Source: CAWAYH01 sp963786195 (GTDB taxonomy: Bacteria; Acidobacteriota; Vicinamibacteria; Vicinamibacterales; 2-12-FULL-66-21). Taken from it: DNA of 64,000 nucleotides. The notes below the pieces were generated by a model. The model was not told the origin of the DNA. It ran no database searches and saw nothing but the letters and a program-made list of their open reading frames with translations. This document shows, piece by piece, positions 44,614-53,203 of this stretch (position 1 is its first letter; each line of letters opens with the position of its first letter). Location: contig CAWAYH010000011.1 in assembly GCA_963786195.1 (NCBI GenBank), forward strand, positions 496,001 to 560,000, given 5' to 3'. The position numbers and the translations under genes were made by a program.

Positions 44614-46900
44614 ATGAAACGCCTCTCGTGGCTTTGCCTCACCGTGGTGGCTGTTGCCGGTCAGCTGGCGCTGCCCACTGAGTTGCGGGCCCAGGTCATT
44701 CACACACCCAACGACCACATCCCGAATTTCGCGGCCAGTCCATCGATACGCAGCGTCGGGAACGGCTCGTGGTCCTCGCCCGGGACGTGGAGTCCTGCAC
44801 GGGTTCCCGGCAGCTCGGACGTCGTGAGCATTACCCACGTCGTCACGTACGACACGACCGGCGGCGATGTGGATGTCATAGGCATCGATGCAAACGGCGT
44901 CCTGCGTTTCGTGACGAACCAGGCCACCCGGTTGCGGGTGGGCACGCTGATGGTCCTGCCGGGCGGTACGCTGGAAGTCGGAACGGTGTCGAACCCCGTG
45001 TCGGCGACGGTCACCGCGGAAATCATCATCAAGAACAAGCCGCTCAATACCTCGATTGACCCGGACCAATTCGGAACGGGGTTGCTGGCGATCGACGGGA
45101 CGGTCACGATGTACGGGGCGCCAAAGACACCTACATTCGTGCGGACGGCGTCCGAGCCGCGAGCGGGAAACACTCAGATCACCCTGGAGCAGGAAGTCTC
45201 CGGATGGCGTGCGGGAGATCGGGTCTTCCTGCCCGATACGCGACAGACGCCAATCGACAAATGGTTCGATTCGAGCTGGTCATTGAATGTCGAGGAGCGA
45301 ACGGTCGCCGGCGTCAGCGGAGATGGGAAAACGATTTTCCTCACCGCGGCGCTGAGCTTCGATCACCGTGGCGCCCGGGACGCGGACGGTACGCCGACGG
45401 TGTACAACGGTTTCAGGTACCTTCCGCACCTGGGCAATCTGACACGAAACGTCGTCATCCGGTCGGAAAGCCCCTCGGGAACGCGGGGCCATACGCTCTA
45501 CACGCGCCGAGCGGACGTCTCGATTTTCTATGTCCAGTTCCAGGATCTTGGCCGTACGACCCCCGAAGGGTTGAACGCCGGCAGCAATCACATCGGCCGC
45601 TATCCGATGCATCTGCACCATCTCTGGGGCCCGGTCAATCCGGGCAACGTCGGATACCAGTTCGAAGTCGTTGGCAATGCCATCAACGACACTCGAAAGT
45701 GGCCGATCGCCATCCACGGCAGTCACTTCGGGCTGATCAAGCAGAACGTCGTGTATGGCGGATCTCAGCTGTCGGGCGCGGGGATCGCAATCGAAGATGG
45801 CACTGAAACCGAGAATCTCATCGAAGAGAACTTCGTCGCGAACATTCGCGGCAACGTGAACGCGCGAGCGACGGGACCGAGCACCGCCGAAGGCTCGACT
45901 CCAGGGTCAGGGGCCGAATGCTTCTGGGGCGCTGGATTCAACAACCGTTTCGTCAACAACGTCGCGTCGACCTGCCGGAACGTGGCGCAGCAAATCGTGG
46001 CTGGTCCCGGGTTCAAGTTCATCGTCCCGCCGGGCCCCTACTCTGCGCGCAACCCGCGTTTCCGCGGGGCAGACATGACCGACAACAACCAGACGGTGGG
46101 TGTCACGCCGCAGAACCAGCCGATTCTCGAGTTCCGTGGCAACGAAGTTTACGGCGTGGCCGCCGATGGTTTCACCGCCTGGAACATTGGAACCGACGGA
46201 TACGACATCAAACCAGCGGTGATGGGGGAGACGATCATCAGGGACTTCCGCGTCTGGCACACGTACGAAGCGGCCATCTGGATGTATCCGGTGAATAAGG
46301 TCACGGTCGAAGGACTCGTGTATCGCGTGGACCCGGCAGTGAACCAATGGGGACGAGCGGCTATCGTGAGCGGCGACTATCGTGATATCGACCTGACCAT
46401 CCGCGGCGGAAGCATCCATGCCGGAATCGTGGCGGGCGAGATTCTCGATCCGCTCGGGATCCTTCGCATCGAAAACGTCGACGCGGTCGTCCGCGACGCC
46501 GGATTCGTGCTTCAGACGCCCGCCACCCCCGGAACGGGCGCTGGCCGTCCCGTCGTCAGGTATCACGGTGGTTCTGAGAAACAACATGATCCGCGCGTGG
46601 CCTGGCAGGTCGCTTCGGACGATCAACATGAACCACGACGTGTCCAAGGCCAACAGCCATCCTGAGGAGAGGTACGATGTCTACGTTCAGGACTACCAGA
46701 GACAGGTCGGCAACAACTTCAGGGTGTATTTCAGCGTACAGGGCTCGCAGAATCTCTACGGGGGCGTCGCGCCCTGCAACAACACAACCGCGCGACCCGA
46801 GATCCGCGGTATCACGTGTCCGATGACCGGCACGCCACCACCGCCGCCGCCGAATACTCCGGCGCCGGCCGCGCCGAGCAACGTTCGCATCATCCGTTAG
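44614..46900 (+). CDS. Secreted G8-domain / beta-helix protein with NVRIIR tail (frameshift)
   Basis: Exported protein of about 760 residues. ATG 44614 gives a signal peptide (WLCLTVVAVAGQLALPTELR, then AQ); ATG 44548 is a less likely start. A G8 domain follows (GNGSWSSPGTWSPARVPGSS, VLPGGTLEVGTVSNPVSATV), then a long parallel beta-helix (RYPMHLHHLWGPVNPGNVGY, IAIEDGTETENLIEENFVAN, IEDGTETENLIEENF). G8 proteins such as CEMIP bind or act on glycans. Near 46565 an indel shifts the frame; the alternative reading gives VVLRNNMIRAWPGRSLRTIN and ends with a Pro linker and APSNVRIIR at 46900. Two sigma-54 promoters precede it. Confidence 0.82.
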
Positions 46901-46940
46901 GAGAGTCGTTGCGAGAGGTACCTGGCTCACGCGGACCGCC

Positions 46941-47840
46941 ATGCGGGCACGTCACCGGGCGCATGTTGGCGCGCTGCTCGTCGCGCTCGCCGGAGTGTGC
47001 AGCGCACCTGATGCGTTCGCGCAGGCAATTCCCGCTGGTGCTCTGGCCAACTACGCGTTTGGAAGCGCGACCGGCACGACGATTTCGAACCTGATCCAGG
47101 GTACGGGGGCGTTGCCGCCGCTGACCGTTCGCGGAACCGACCTCCGCGTTGCCAACGGCGAGATCGTCTGGAACGAGCATATCGGGAACTTCACGTTCAC
47201 GTTCCCGTTCAACCCGAGCAACGGGACGTTTGCCGAAACGGTCGCGTCATTTGCGAACTCGTACGGCAACGGTGGAACCCTGGCAGTCAGACTACGGCTC
47301 GCGACGAGCGTCTCGACCCTTGGTCAGGCCAGCAGCATGGGGATCATCACGTTCCGCCCGGAGCCGGACATCAACATTCATCGGGTGACGCCTCGCGGAC
47401 TCGAGCTGCATCGGGACGGTCCGACCGATCCTCCGTATTTTCTCGTGCGCGAAGGCAACAACAGCATCGGGTACAACAACGAGTTCAACGACGAGGTCAA
47501 ATCGGCGCCGTTGTCAAATCCGACGGCCGACAAGACGGTCATCGTGGTGTGGGATGCCCAGACCCTGCGAATCTATGTCGACGGGGTGCTTTCGGGAACG
47601 ACGACTCGCGTGACGACCGATCACCCGACGCCGAACTACCGGGTGATGGTTGCCGTGCAGCCCAGCCTGATTCACAGCGGCGACAACCAGTTCTACGAGG
47701 GCGCGCTGCGGAATCTCGTGATTTACAACCGCGTGCTGACCAGCACTGAGATCTCGACGCTGAACAGCGTCCTGACCTCGGGGACGACGCCGCCGACCCC
47801 GCCTCCCACGCCACCGACAAACGTCCGCATCATTCGATAG
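46941..47840 (+). CDS. Secreted LamG/concanavalin-like protein with NVRIIR tail
   Basis: A 299-residue protein. A signal peptide (VGALLVALAGVCSAPDAFAQ) precedes a single jelly-roll domain: AIPAGALANYAFGSATGTTI, NPSNGTFAETVASFANSYGN, KTVIVVWDAQTLRIYVDGVL and FYEGALRNLVIYNRVLTSTE, the LamG pattern found in carbohydrate-binding proteins. It ends PPTPPPTPPTNVRIIR. It starts 40 bases after the G8 gene and is probably co-transcribed with it. A role in binding the polysaccharide is inferred. Confidence 0.8.
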   Translation: MRARHRAHVGALLVALAGVCSAPDAFAQAIPAGALANYAFGSATGTTISNLIQGTGALPPLTVRGTDLRVANGEIVWNEHIGNFTFTFPFNPSNGTFAETVASFANSYGNGGTLAVRLRLATSVSTLGQASSMGIITFRPEPDINIHRVTPRGLELHRDGPTDPPYFLVREGNNSIGYNNEFNDEVKSAPLSNPTADKTVIVVWDAQTLRIYVDGVLSGTTTRVTTDHPTPNYRVMVAVQPSLIHSGDNQFYEGALRNLVIYNRVLTSTEISTLNSVLTSGTTPPTPPPTPPTNVRIIR

Positions 47841-47862
47841 GTCAGAGGGCCGGACGGGCTAC

Positions 47863-49707
47863 TCAGGACGGGGCGCGAACCCCGTTCTCCCGCTGCCAGA
47901 GCTCGAGAATCAGCAGGCATTGGAGCGCGTAGCCGTGGTCGGCAGCGCCGCCGCGCGTCTCCTGGACCATCCGCGCGAGCGTCTCCGGACGAACGTAGGC
48001 CCTCGTCGCCGCCGCCGAACCCATCAGCTCGGCTTCGATCGTGCTGAGCAGACGGTCGCGCATCCACGCATCGAAGTTGTGGTAGTGCCGGTAGCCAGGG
48101 ATGTTGGCGCGCTTGAAGAGCGTGTTGAACTTGTCCATGACGCGCTCGGTCAGCGGTCCGGCGTCTGCCGCGGCACCGGTGTTGGAGTTGCGCACCTTCA
48201 GCAGGGCCGGAGGTCCGATCCTCGTGAGCGCTCGATGGATCTCGGTGTCGTCACGCCAGGCGGGTGGCCCGCTCAGCAGGACGGCGAGGAAATCCGGGTC
48301 CACGAACGGCAGCCGGATCTCGACCGCGGCGCGGAACAACTCCATGGACGCGATCGTGAACCTTCGATGGTGCTCGCGGAGGTACAGATAGCTGCATGCC
48401 TCGGCCGGTCTCAGGGGCAGGTCGGCGAGTACCTCGCGGAACGAATCCGCCGTGCCAGTGCCTGCGCGTGGAGCCGCCGACGGCGTGAGCAGCTGATCGA
48501 GCGGCAGGTTCTGCGTCAGGTAGTTCGCCCGCTTCGAGAGGTACGGGACCAGCGCATCGAGATTGGCGAGCGTCCCCACGTGGGCGTCGGTGTGCAGCGG
48601 CCACGCGAGGTGGGCCTTGGCCAGCTCGCCGCCGTGGCCCCTGAGCAGGACTGTGCCCGGCGACTCGGAAATGAAGCGCAGCGCGAGCATCTCCGTGAGT
48701 CCGTGACTCAGGTAATTGCCGTCGGTCAGCGACACCAACGTCGCCAGGTTGGGAAGAAAGTCCTTGAGATACTCGTCGTTCAGCTCGAAGAAGCGGTGAT
48801 CCGTCGCGGCAATGGAGGCCAGGCGTTCCGCGATGATCTCGTCAGCGCAGCCCTTGATCCCGAGTGTATAGGTCGTGAGTGGACGCCGGCCGTCGGTCGC
48901 GGCCAGGATTGCGCGGCTGTCGAGCCCGCCTGAGAGCGACAAGGCAAAGCGATGCTCACCCTGCAGGCACCGGCGGACAGCCGTCGAAAAGGCCGCTTGT
49001 ACGGCTTCCAGATACTCGTTCTTCGACCGCGGGCGCTGTTTGAACAGGTCGCCCATGGCGGCCCGGCGCGTGATGCTTCGCTTGCCGGAACTCCAGTCGA
49101 GCACGAGTGTCTCGGCCGGGCCGAGAAGGCTGACGCCTTCGGCCAGCGTCCGGTCGCCGACGATGAACCCGATGGTCAGGTAATCCGCGACCGCCCGCAA
49201 ATCCAGGTCAGGCTTGCGTTCCAGAATCGAGAGGAGCGCGGTCAGGTCTGACGAGAAACAGAATTCGCCGGCGCCCGCCTGCCAGTACAGCGGATACGAG
49301 CCGACGGCATCAGTCGCGAGGATCAGGCGGCTCGCCCCGGAGTCCAGCACGGCGAGCGCGAAGGTTCCCTCGAGCCGCGAAACGAAGTCTGAACCGTGCG
49401 TGCGGTAGAGGTGCTGGACGAGCTGCGCCGTCGGGACGTCCGGCGCCAGGTCGGCGCTGCGCCTCAGTTCTTCCGCATTCCAGACATCACCGTGCAGCCA
49501 GGCACTGATGGGGCCGAAGGCCGTGGCTTGTGGCTGGGGCTGCAGCACACCAAGGTGGCTGCGCCCGATGGCCCACCGCTCATGCGGATCGCGCAGGCTC
49601 TCCGTCGTAAGCGGACGGTAGCGCTGCATCCGGCCGAGTGCGTTGTCGAAGCGTTGCCCAACCGACGAACCTGGTTCCCGACGTACGATTCCCAACAAAC
49701 CCGGCAT
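47863..49707 (-). CDS. Asparagine synthetase-like protein without N-terminal Cys
   Basis: A 614-residue homologue of AsnB-type amidotransferases. The N-terminal Ntn-hydrolase domain is recognisable (WLHGDVWNAEELRRSA, FALAVLDSGASRLILATDAV), but it starts MPGLLGIV where active enzymes start MCG. The Cys2 nucleophile is therefore missing and glutaminase activity is unlikely. The synthetase domain keeps the ATP-binding FALSLSGGLDSRAILAATDG. It may use free ammonia or another amine, or be regulatory. It is the last gene of the UbiA/HAD/GT39 minus-strand operon. Confidence 0.8.
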   Translation of the reverse strand: MPGLLGIVRREPGSSVGQRFDNALGRMQRYRPLTTESLRDPHERWAIGRSHLGVLQPQPQATAFGPISAWLHGDVWNAEELRRSADLAPDVPTAQLVQHLYRTHGSDFVSRLEGTFALAVLDSGASRLILATDAVGSYPLYWQAGAGEFCFSSDLTALLSILERKPDLDLRAVADYLTIGFIVGDRTLAEGVSLLGPAETLVLDWSSGKRSITRRAAMGDLFKQRPRSKNEYLEAVQAAFSTAVRRCLQGEHRFALSLSGGLDSRAILAATDGRRPLTTYTLGIKGCADEIIAERLASIAATDHRFFELNDEYLKDFLPNLATLVSLTDGNYLSHGLTEMLALRFISESPGTVLLRGHGGELAKAHLAWPLHTDAHVGTLANLDALVPYLSKRANYLTQNLPLDQLLTPSAAPRAGTGTADSFREVLADLPLRPAEACSYLYLREHHRRFTIASMELFRAAVEIRLPFVDPDFLAVLLSGPPAWRDDTEIHRALTRIGPPALLKVRNSNTGAAADAGPLTERVMDKFNTLFKRANIPGYRHYHNFDAWMRDRLLSTIEAELMGSAAATRAYVRPETLARMVQETRGGAADHGYALQCLLILELWQRENGVRAPS

Positions 49708-49734
49708 GTGTCATCCCGCCTTGAGCGACCTCGA

Positions 49735-50781
49735 TCAACGTCCATCCAGTGTCCACAGCGGTTCGGCGCGTGTGGGCTCGACGTTGAAGACGTCGTACAG
49801 CTTCGGGACGGAGGTGAACATCAGTATGACAAACAGAACGGAGCAGAGGCACATGTACGCGAAGAAGCCCTTCTGTTTGTAGAGTTTTTCCGGATTCTGC
49901 ACCGGGCTGTCCGGCAGCATGCCGATATGCAGATAGTACGCGAACATCCCGGCGGCTGCCGGCGCGAAGAGAATCAGCTCGAGATGGTAACGGACCATGA
50001 AGATGCCCCCGAACAACGCGCAGGTGGTCGCATAGAAGAACATGCTGACCAGCAGGCGCTCTTCGTTGTAGAACGCAAACGAGCGGCGGTACGACGCGGC
50101 GACCTCGGGGTTTGCGATGTGCCGATACTCGGCATACCGCTTCGTCGCCATGAAGAACGCGCCGACCATCCAGTAGGACACGACCAGCGAAATCGGCGGC
50201 ACGCGGTCGGAGATCAGCGGGAACCACCCGAGCAGCAGTCGAACCGCGTTGTTCGCTGACTCGCTGAGCACGTCGATGTACGGCCACTCCTTGGTCCTCA
50301 CCGGCGGAACGTTGTACGAGATGCCGAGCAGCCACAGCGACAGCGCCGAGAGCGCGAAATAGCCGTTGACCAGGTACGCCAGCGCCATTCCCGCCGCGGC
50401 CAGCGCCAGCCACTCGGCATACGCCCAGGCCGGCTGGATCTGGCCTGACGGCACGGGACGGAATCGCTTTTTCGGGTGCAGCCGGTCTCGAGGTCCGTCC
50501 AGCAGCTCGTTCAGCACGTAGTTGCTGGAGGCAATCAGGCACGTTGCCGCCAGTGCCAGCGTGAGCGGCCAGACGCTCGTCCACCCGAACAACTCGGGCC
50601 GGTAGAAGAACGCCAGGACGACGCCCAGCAGCATGAAGGCGTTCTTGAACCAGTGATCTACCCGCGCAATCTGAACGTAGGGCCAGATCGTCGACGCGAG
50701 ACTACGCTTGCGCGACGAGTTGTCCGACGTCGCGTAGTCGCTTGACGGCGATATACCCGCCGGACGGCTCGTGGCGACCAC
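49735..50781 (-). CDS. UbiA prenyltransferase, DPPR-synthase-like
   Basis: Polytopic membrane prenyltransferase. The first Asp-rich loop reads ASSNYVLNELLDGPRDRLHP and continues KKRFRPVPSG. The HPxKRFRPxxxG pattern is characteristic of decaprenyl-phosphate phosphoribosyltransferase (Rv3806c type), which makes polyprenyl-phosphoryl-5-phosphoribose from PRPP. A second loop reads GISYNVPPVRTKEWPYIDVL. The start is uncertain: ATG 50859 overlaps the HAD gene by 158 bases, GTG 50781 by 80. The Ser-rich extension is probably not essential. The neighbours, a HAD phosphatase and a GT39, complete a pathway. Confidence 0.82.
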   Translation of the reverse strand: MVATSRPAGISPSSDYATSDNSSRKRSLASTIWPYVQIARVDHWFKNAFMLLGVVLAFFYRPELFGWTSVWPLTLALAATCLIASSNYVLNELLDGPRDRLHPKKRFRPVPSGQIQPAWAYAEWLALAAAGMALAYLVNGYFALSALSLWLLGISYNVPPVRTKEWPYIDVLSESANNAVRLLLGWFPLISDRVPPISLVVSYWMVGAFFMATKRYAEYRHIANPEVAASYRRSFAFYNEERLLVSMFFYATTCALFGGIFMVRYHLELILFAPAAAGMFAYYLHIGMLPDSPVQNPEKLYKQKGFFAYMCLCSVLFVILMFTSVPKLYDVFNVEPTRAEPLWTLDGR

Positions 50782-51469
50782 TCCGAGTGGCGAGGACTGC
50801 GCACTGGCTTCCCGCTTCGACGGCGCCCCGGGCGTCCACTTCTGGTCGATCTCCGACATATAGAACCTCTTCAGGCGGCAACTTCCAGAGTTCGCAGGCC
50901 CGCCAGTACCCGCGAGGACTTGGTTTCAGCGCATTCACTTCCGGATCGGTCGTGCAGAGCACCGGTGAAAAGAACCGGTCGATACCCAGCACACGCAGCT
51001 TCTCAGCCGAGGGGTAGTCCGACAGCACGCCGAGACGAAGCCCCTGTGCCTCGAGCTGCTCGAGCAGCGGCACCAGATCCCGTCTGCGGCAGTAGGGCAG
51101 GTATTTCAGCGGGCGATCGTGCATCCACTCTGCGACGGTCGCTCGAGCTTCCTGCTCGGAACAGTGCGCGCGCTCGGCGGCTCGTCGCATCTGCAGACCC
51201 GCCACAGACTCGCGCGTGGCGACGCCCCGCAGCTCTTCGTGCGCAACGCGATAGGCGTGGAGGATGCGGCCGATGTTTCTGGTTTTGGAGACCGAGAGCA
51301 GCCGCAGCGGCGACGCCGCAATCTCCGCTGCCATGCAGGCTCGAAGCGGACCCTGACGGTAGAGCGTCCCGTCGACGTCGAACAGCACGGCTCGAATCCG
51401 TCTGGCCGCCGCTGTCTCGGGCGACGTCGGCCGGGGTGTCACGTCCGCGAAGCGTGCCGCCGCCGTCAT
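50702..51469 (-). CDS. HAD-family phosphatase
   Basis: A 255-residue HAD hydrolase. ATG 51469 (MTAAARFADVTPRP) is chosen. Motif I is AVLFDVDGTLYRQ, motif II is LGVLSDYPS, motif III lies around the KPSPRGYWRA region, and motif IV is VLYVGDRPEVDARGAV. Between UbiA and GT39 genes it fits the phosphatase step that converts polyprenyl-phosphoryl-phosphoribose to polyprenyl-phosphoryl-ribose, but it could act on other phosphates. It overlaps the GT39 stop by ATGA. Confidence 0.85.
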   Translation of the reverse strand: MTAAARFADVTPRPTSPETAAARRIRAVLFDVDGTLYRQGPLRACMAAEIAASPLRLLSVSKTRNIGRILHAYRVAHEELRGVATRESVAGLQMRRAAERAHCSEQEARATVAEWMHDRPLKYLPYCRRRDLVPLLEQLEAQGLRLGVLSDYPSAEKLRVLGIDRFFSPVLCTTDPEVNALKPSPRGYWRACELWKLPPEEVLYVGDRPEVDARGAVEAGSQCAVLATRSGRHEPSGGYIAVKRLRDVGQLVAQA

Positions 51470-52935
51470 GACGCCCGCCCCAGCAGGGACTGAATCTTGT
51501 CCCAGTCCCGAACCAGAATCTCTCGCGACCAGATGATGCCGAGCAGCAGGACGAGGCTCACCGCGCCGATTGCGGCCGGCCTCATGGTGAAGATCCGTCG
51601 CCAGTTCCCTGTCGTCAGCGCCGACGCTCCATAGAGCAGCAGCACCGGAATGAGCGGCAGGTGATACCGCGCATGGCCGAAGACGATGCTGTGGACCGCG
51701 CAGATGAACAGTACGACCGCCAGCAGGATTGCGTGCCCGTGTCGGGACGTCCGCGCGAGGCAGATGCCGATCGCCCCGAGGATCGCTGTGACGATGTACG
51801 CCAGCGTGATCGAAAGCGCGCCTGCCACCGAGAGCCATGTCGGCGGGTTGTAGTACCCACGCTGTACGCCCGCCACGAAATCGCGTTCGAGGCCCCAGAA
51901 GTCCGCAAACTTCAGGACCGATCGGCGGAGCGTCGTGACCGGGTGCGCGCTCATGTACGCGACGGCCTGGCGCTGCGCCCATTTCTCCTTCTTGCCTTCG
52001 GTCCAACGTCCGCCGTCAGGTGCCGTCGCCGGAAGCGTGTGATTCCACGCCTTGTCGCCAGTCAACGACACCGCATCCCACATCCGGTCCTCGGGCGTGT
52101 GCTCGTAGTTCCCCATCAGGAGATTGAGCCCGCCCATCGTGTCGACGACGGTAAAGGTGCCTTGCAGGGACGTATTCCGAATGCTCCACGGGCCGACTGC
52201 CGCCGCGTATCCGAAAAGGAGCGCGGCGATCATCGTCAGTCGCCTGGTCGTCGTGAGCCGCGCATCTGTCTGCCGGCGCATCGCCATCCACATCAGGACG
52301 GCGACGATCAGGACGAAAGGCCACAGCACGCTGCGTGTCAGTGCGGCCAGGCCGAGCGCCAGGCCCGTTAACGCGGCCATGGCCAGCGTGGGGTTCTGCT
52401 CGAAGCGAACGAACGCGAGCAGAAACGCGAGAAGCAGCGTGATGAAGAGCGTCTCCGTGAGAAGGAGGACGCCCGAATAAAGGAGCGATGGATAGAGAGC
52501 AAACGCCGCCGCGGCAACAAGGGCCGATCGCTGGTCGAAGACGGCGCGTCCGAGTCGGTAGACCAGAACGATGCTGATCACGCCGAGGATCAGTTGCACC
52601 CAGCGGACCGGTTCCAGGCTCCGGGTTCCGGTTAGCGTCCAGATGGATGCGACGAAGAACGGGTAGAGCGGCGGACGAATCGAGGTCGGCTGGTTGGGGC
52701 CCCACCCAAACCCCAGCCCATCGGCGACGCTTCCGGCAAGGGTCACATAGTGCTGTTCGTCGACGATCGGCGTGCCCAGATCCCGCGTGCCGACGACCAG
52801 GGCAACCCGAATCAGGATTGCCAGACCGATGAGGGCGACCAGAAGCCCCGGCACGGCGACCCGTCGGGTCACACCCATGACGTCGCCAAGGCTCTTTGGC
52901 GCTGTCGCGGCCGAGTCGACGCGGGCGATGGTCAT
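51466..52935 (-). CDS. GT39-type membrane glycosyltransferase
   Basis: A 489-residue polytopic membrane protein of the PMT/ArnT-like C-type glycosyltransferase superfamily, which uses polyprenyl-phosphate sugars. ATG 52935 is selected. The first membrane helix (VPGLLVALIGLAILIRVALV) is followed by GTRDLGTPIVDEQHYVTLAG with the catalytic acidic pair, and RPPLYPFFVASIWTLTG. Many further helices follow (SLVLLLGIIW near the end). It is the natural user of a polyprenyl-phosphate pentose made by the neighbours. A strong sigma-54 promoter lies 27 bases upstream of its ATG in transcript terms. Confidence 0.85.
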   Translation of the reverse strand: MTIARVDSAATAPKSLGDVMGVTRRVAVPGLLVALIGLAILIRVALVVGTRDLGTPIVDEQHYVTLAGSVADGLGFGWGPNQPTSIRPPLYPFFVASIWTLTGTRSLEPVRWVQLILGVISIVLVYRLGRAVFDQRSALVAAAAFALYPSLLYSGVLLLTETLFITLLLAFLLAFVRFEQNPTLAMAALTGLALGLAALTRSVLWPFVLIVAVLMWMAMRRQTDARLTTTRRLTMIAALLFGYAAAVGPWSIRNTSLQGTFTVVDTMGGLNLLMGNYEHTPEDRMWDAVSLTGDKAWNHTLPATAPDGGRWTEGKKEKWAQRQAVAYMSAHPVTTLRRSVLKFADFWGLERDFVAGVQRGYYNPPTWLSVAGALSITLAYIVTAILGAIGICLARTSRHGHAILLAVVLFICAVHSIVFGHARYHLPLIPVLLLYGASALTTGNWRRIFTMRPAAIGAVSLVLLLGIIWSREILVRDWDKIQSLLGRAS

Positions 52936-52972
52936 AAGCAACCGGGAGCAGACCCCTGGTTGCGGCCATTTG

Positions 52973-52988
52973 AGCAAAGACTCCGCCA
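52973..52988 (-). promoter_or_regulatory. Sigma-54 promoter for GT39-HAD-UbiA-AsnB operon
   Basis: On the minus strand TGGCGGAGTCTTTGCT has GG at 52987-52986, 10 bases, GC at 52975-52974. Predicted start near 52962, about 27 bases before ATG 52935. Confidence 0.72.
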
Positions 52989-53073
52989 GAGGCGGTTCGC
53001 GTGGTTTCCTCAGGATTTCCAATGGTTTACAGTTACCGTACCGGGTGGAGCGCAGTGAGGCCCGGGTGGGGGC

Positions 53074-53083
53074 GCTAAAAGTC
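53074..53083. promoter_or_regulatory. Shared candidate activator element GCTAAAAGTC
   Basis: Centre at about 53078.5, lying 92 bp from the GG of the minus promoter (52986.5) and 91 bp from the GG of the plus promoter (53169.5). Its position midway between two divergent sigma-54 promoters suggests one activator site serving both. Confidence 0.5.
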
Positions 53084-53167
53084 TGCCGGACGAAGCCCAT
53101 TAGTCGCTCGTCCGGGAGCAATCATGAACGTCACCATCCGAACCCCGGTTCGAGCAGTCAGGTGCGG

Positions 53168-53183
53168 TGGCATGTCCATTGCC
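53168..53183 (+). promoter_or_regulatory. Sigma-54 promoter before GT4 gene
   Basis: TGGCATGTCCATTGCC has GG at 53169-53170, 10 bases, GC at 53181-53182. The predicted start near 53194 leaves a very short leader to the TTG at 53204. Confidence 0.65.
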
Positions 53184-53203
53184 CCTGACGGCAGGTCAAG
53201 CCG

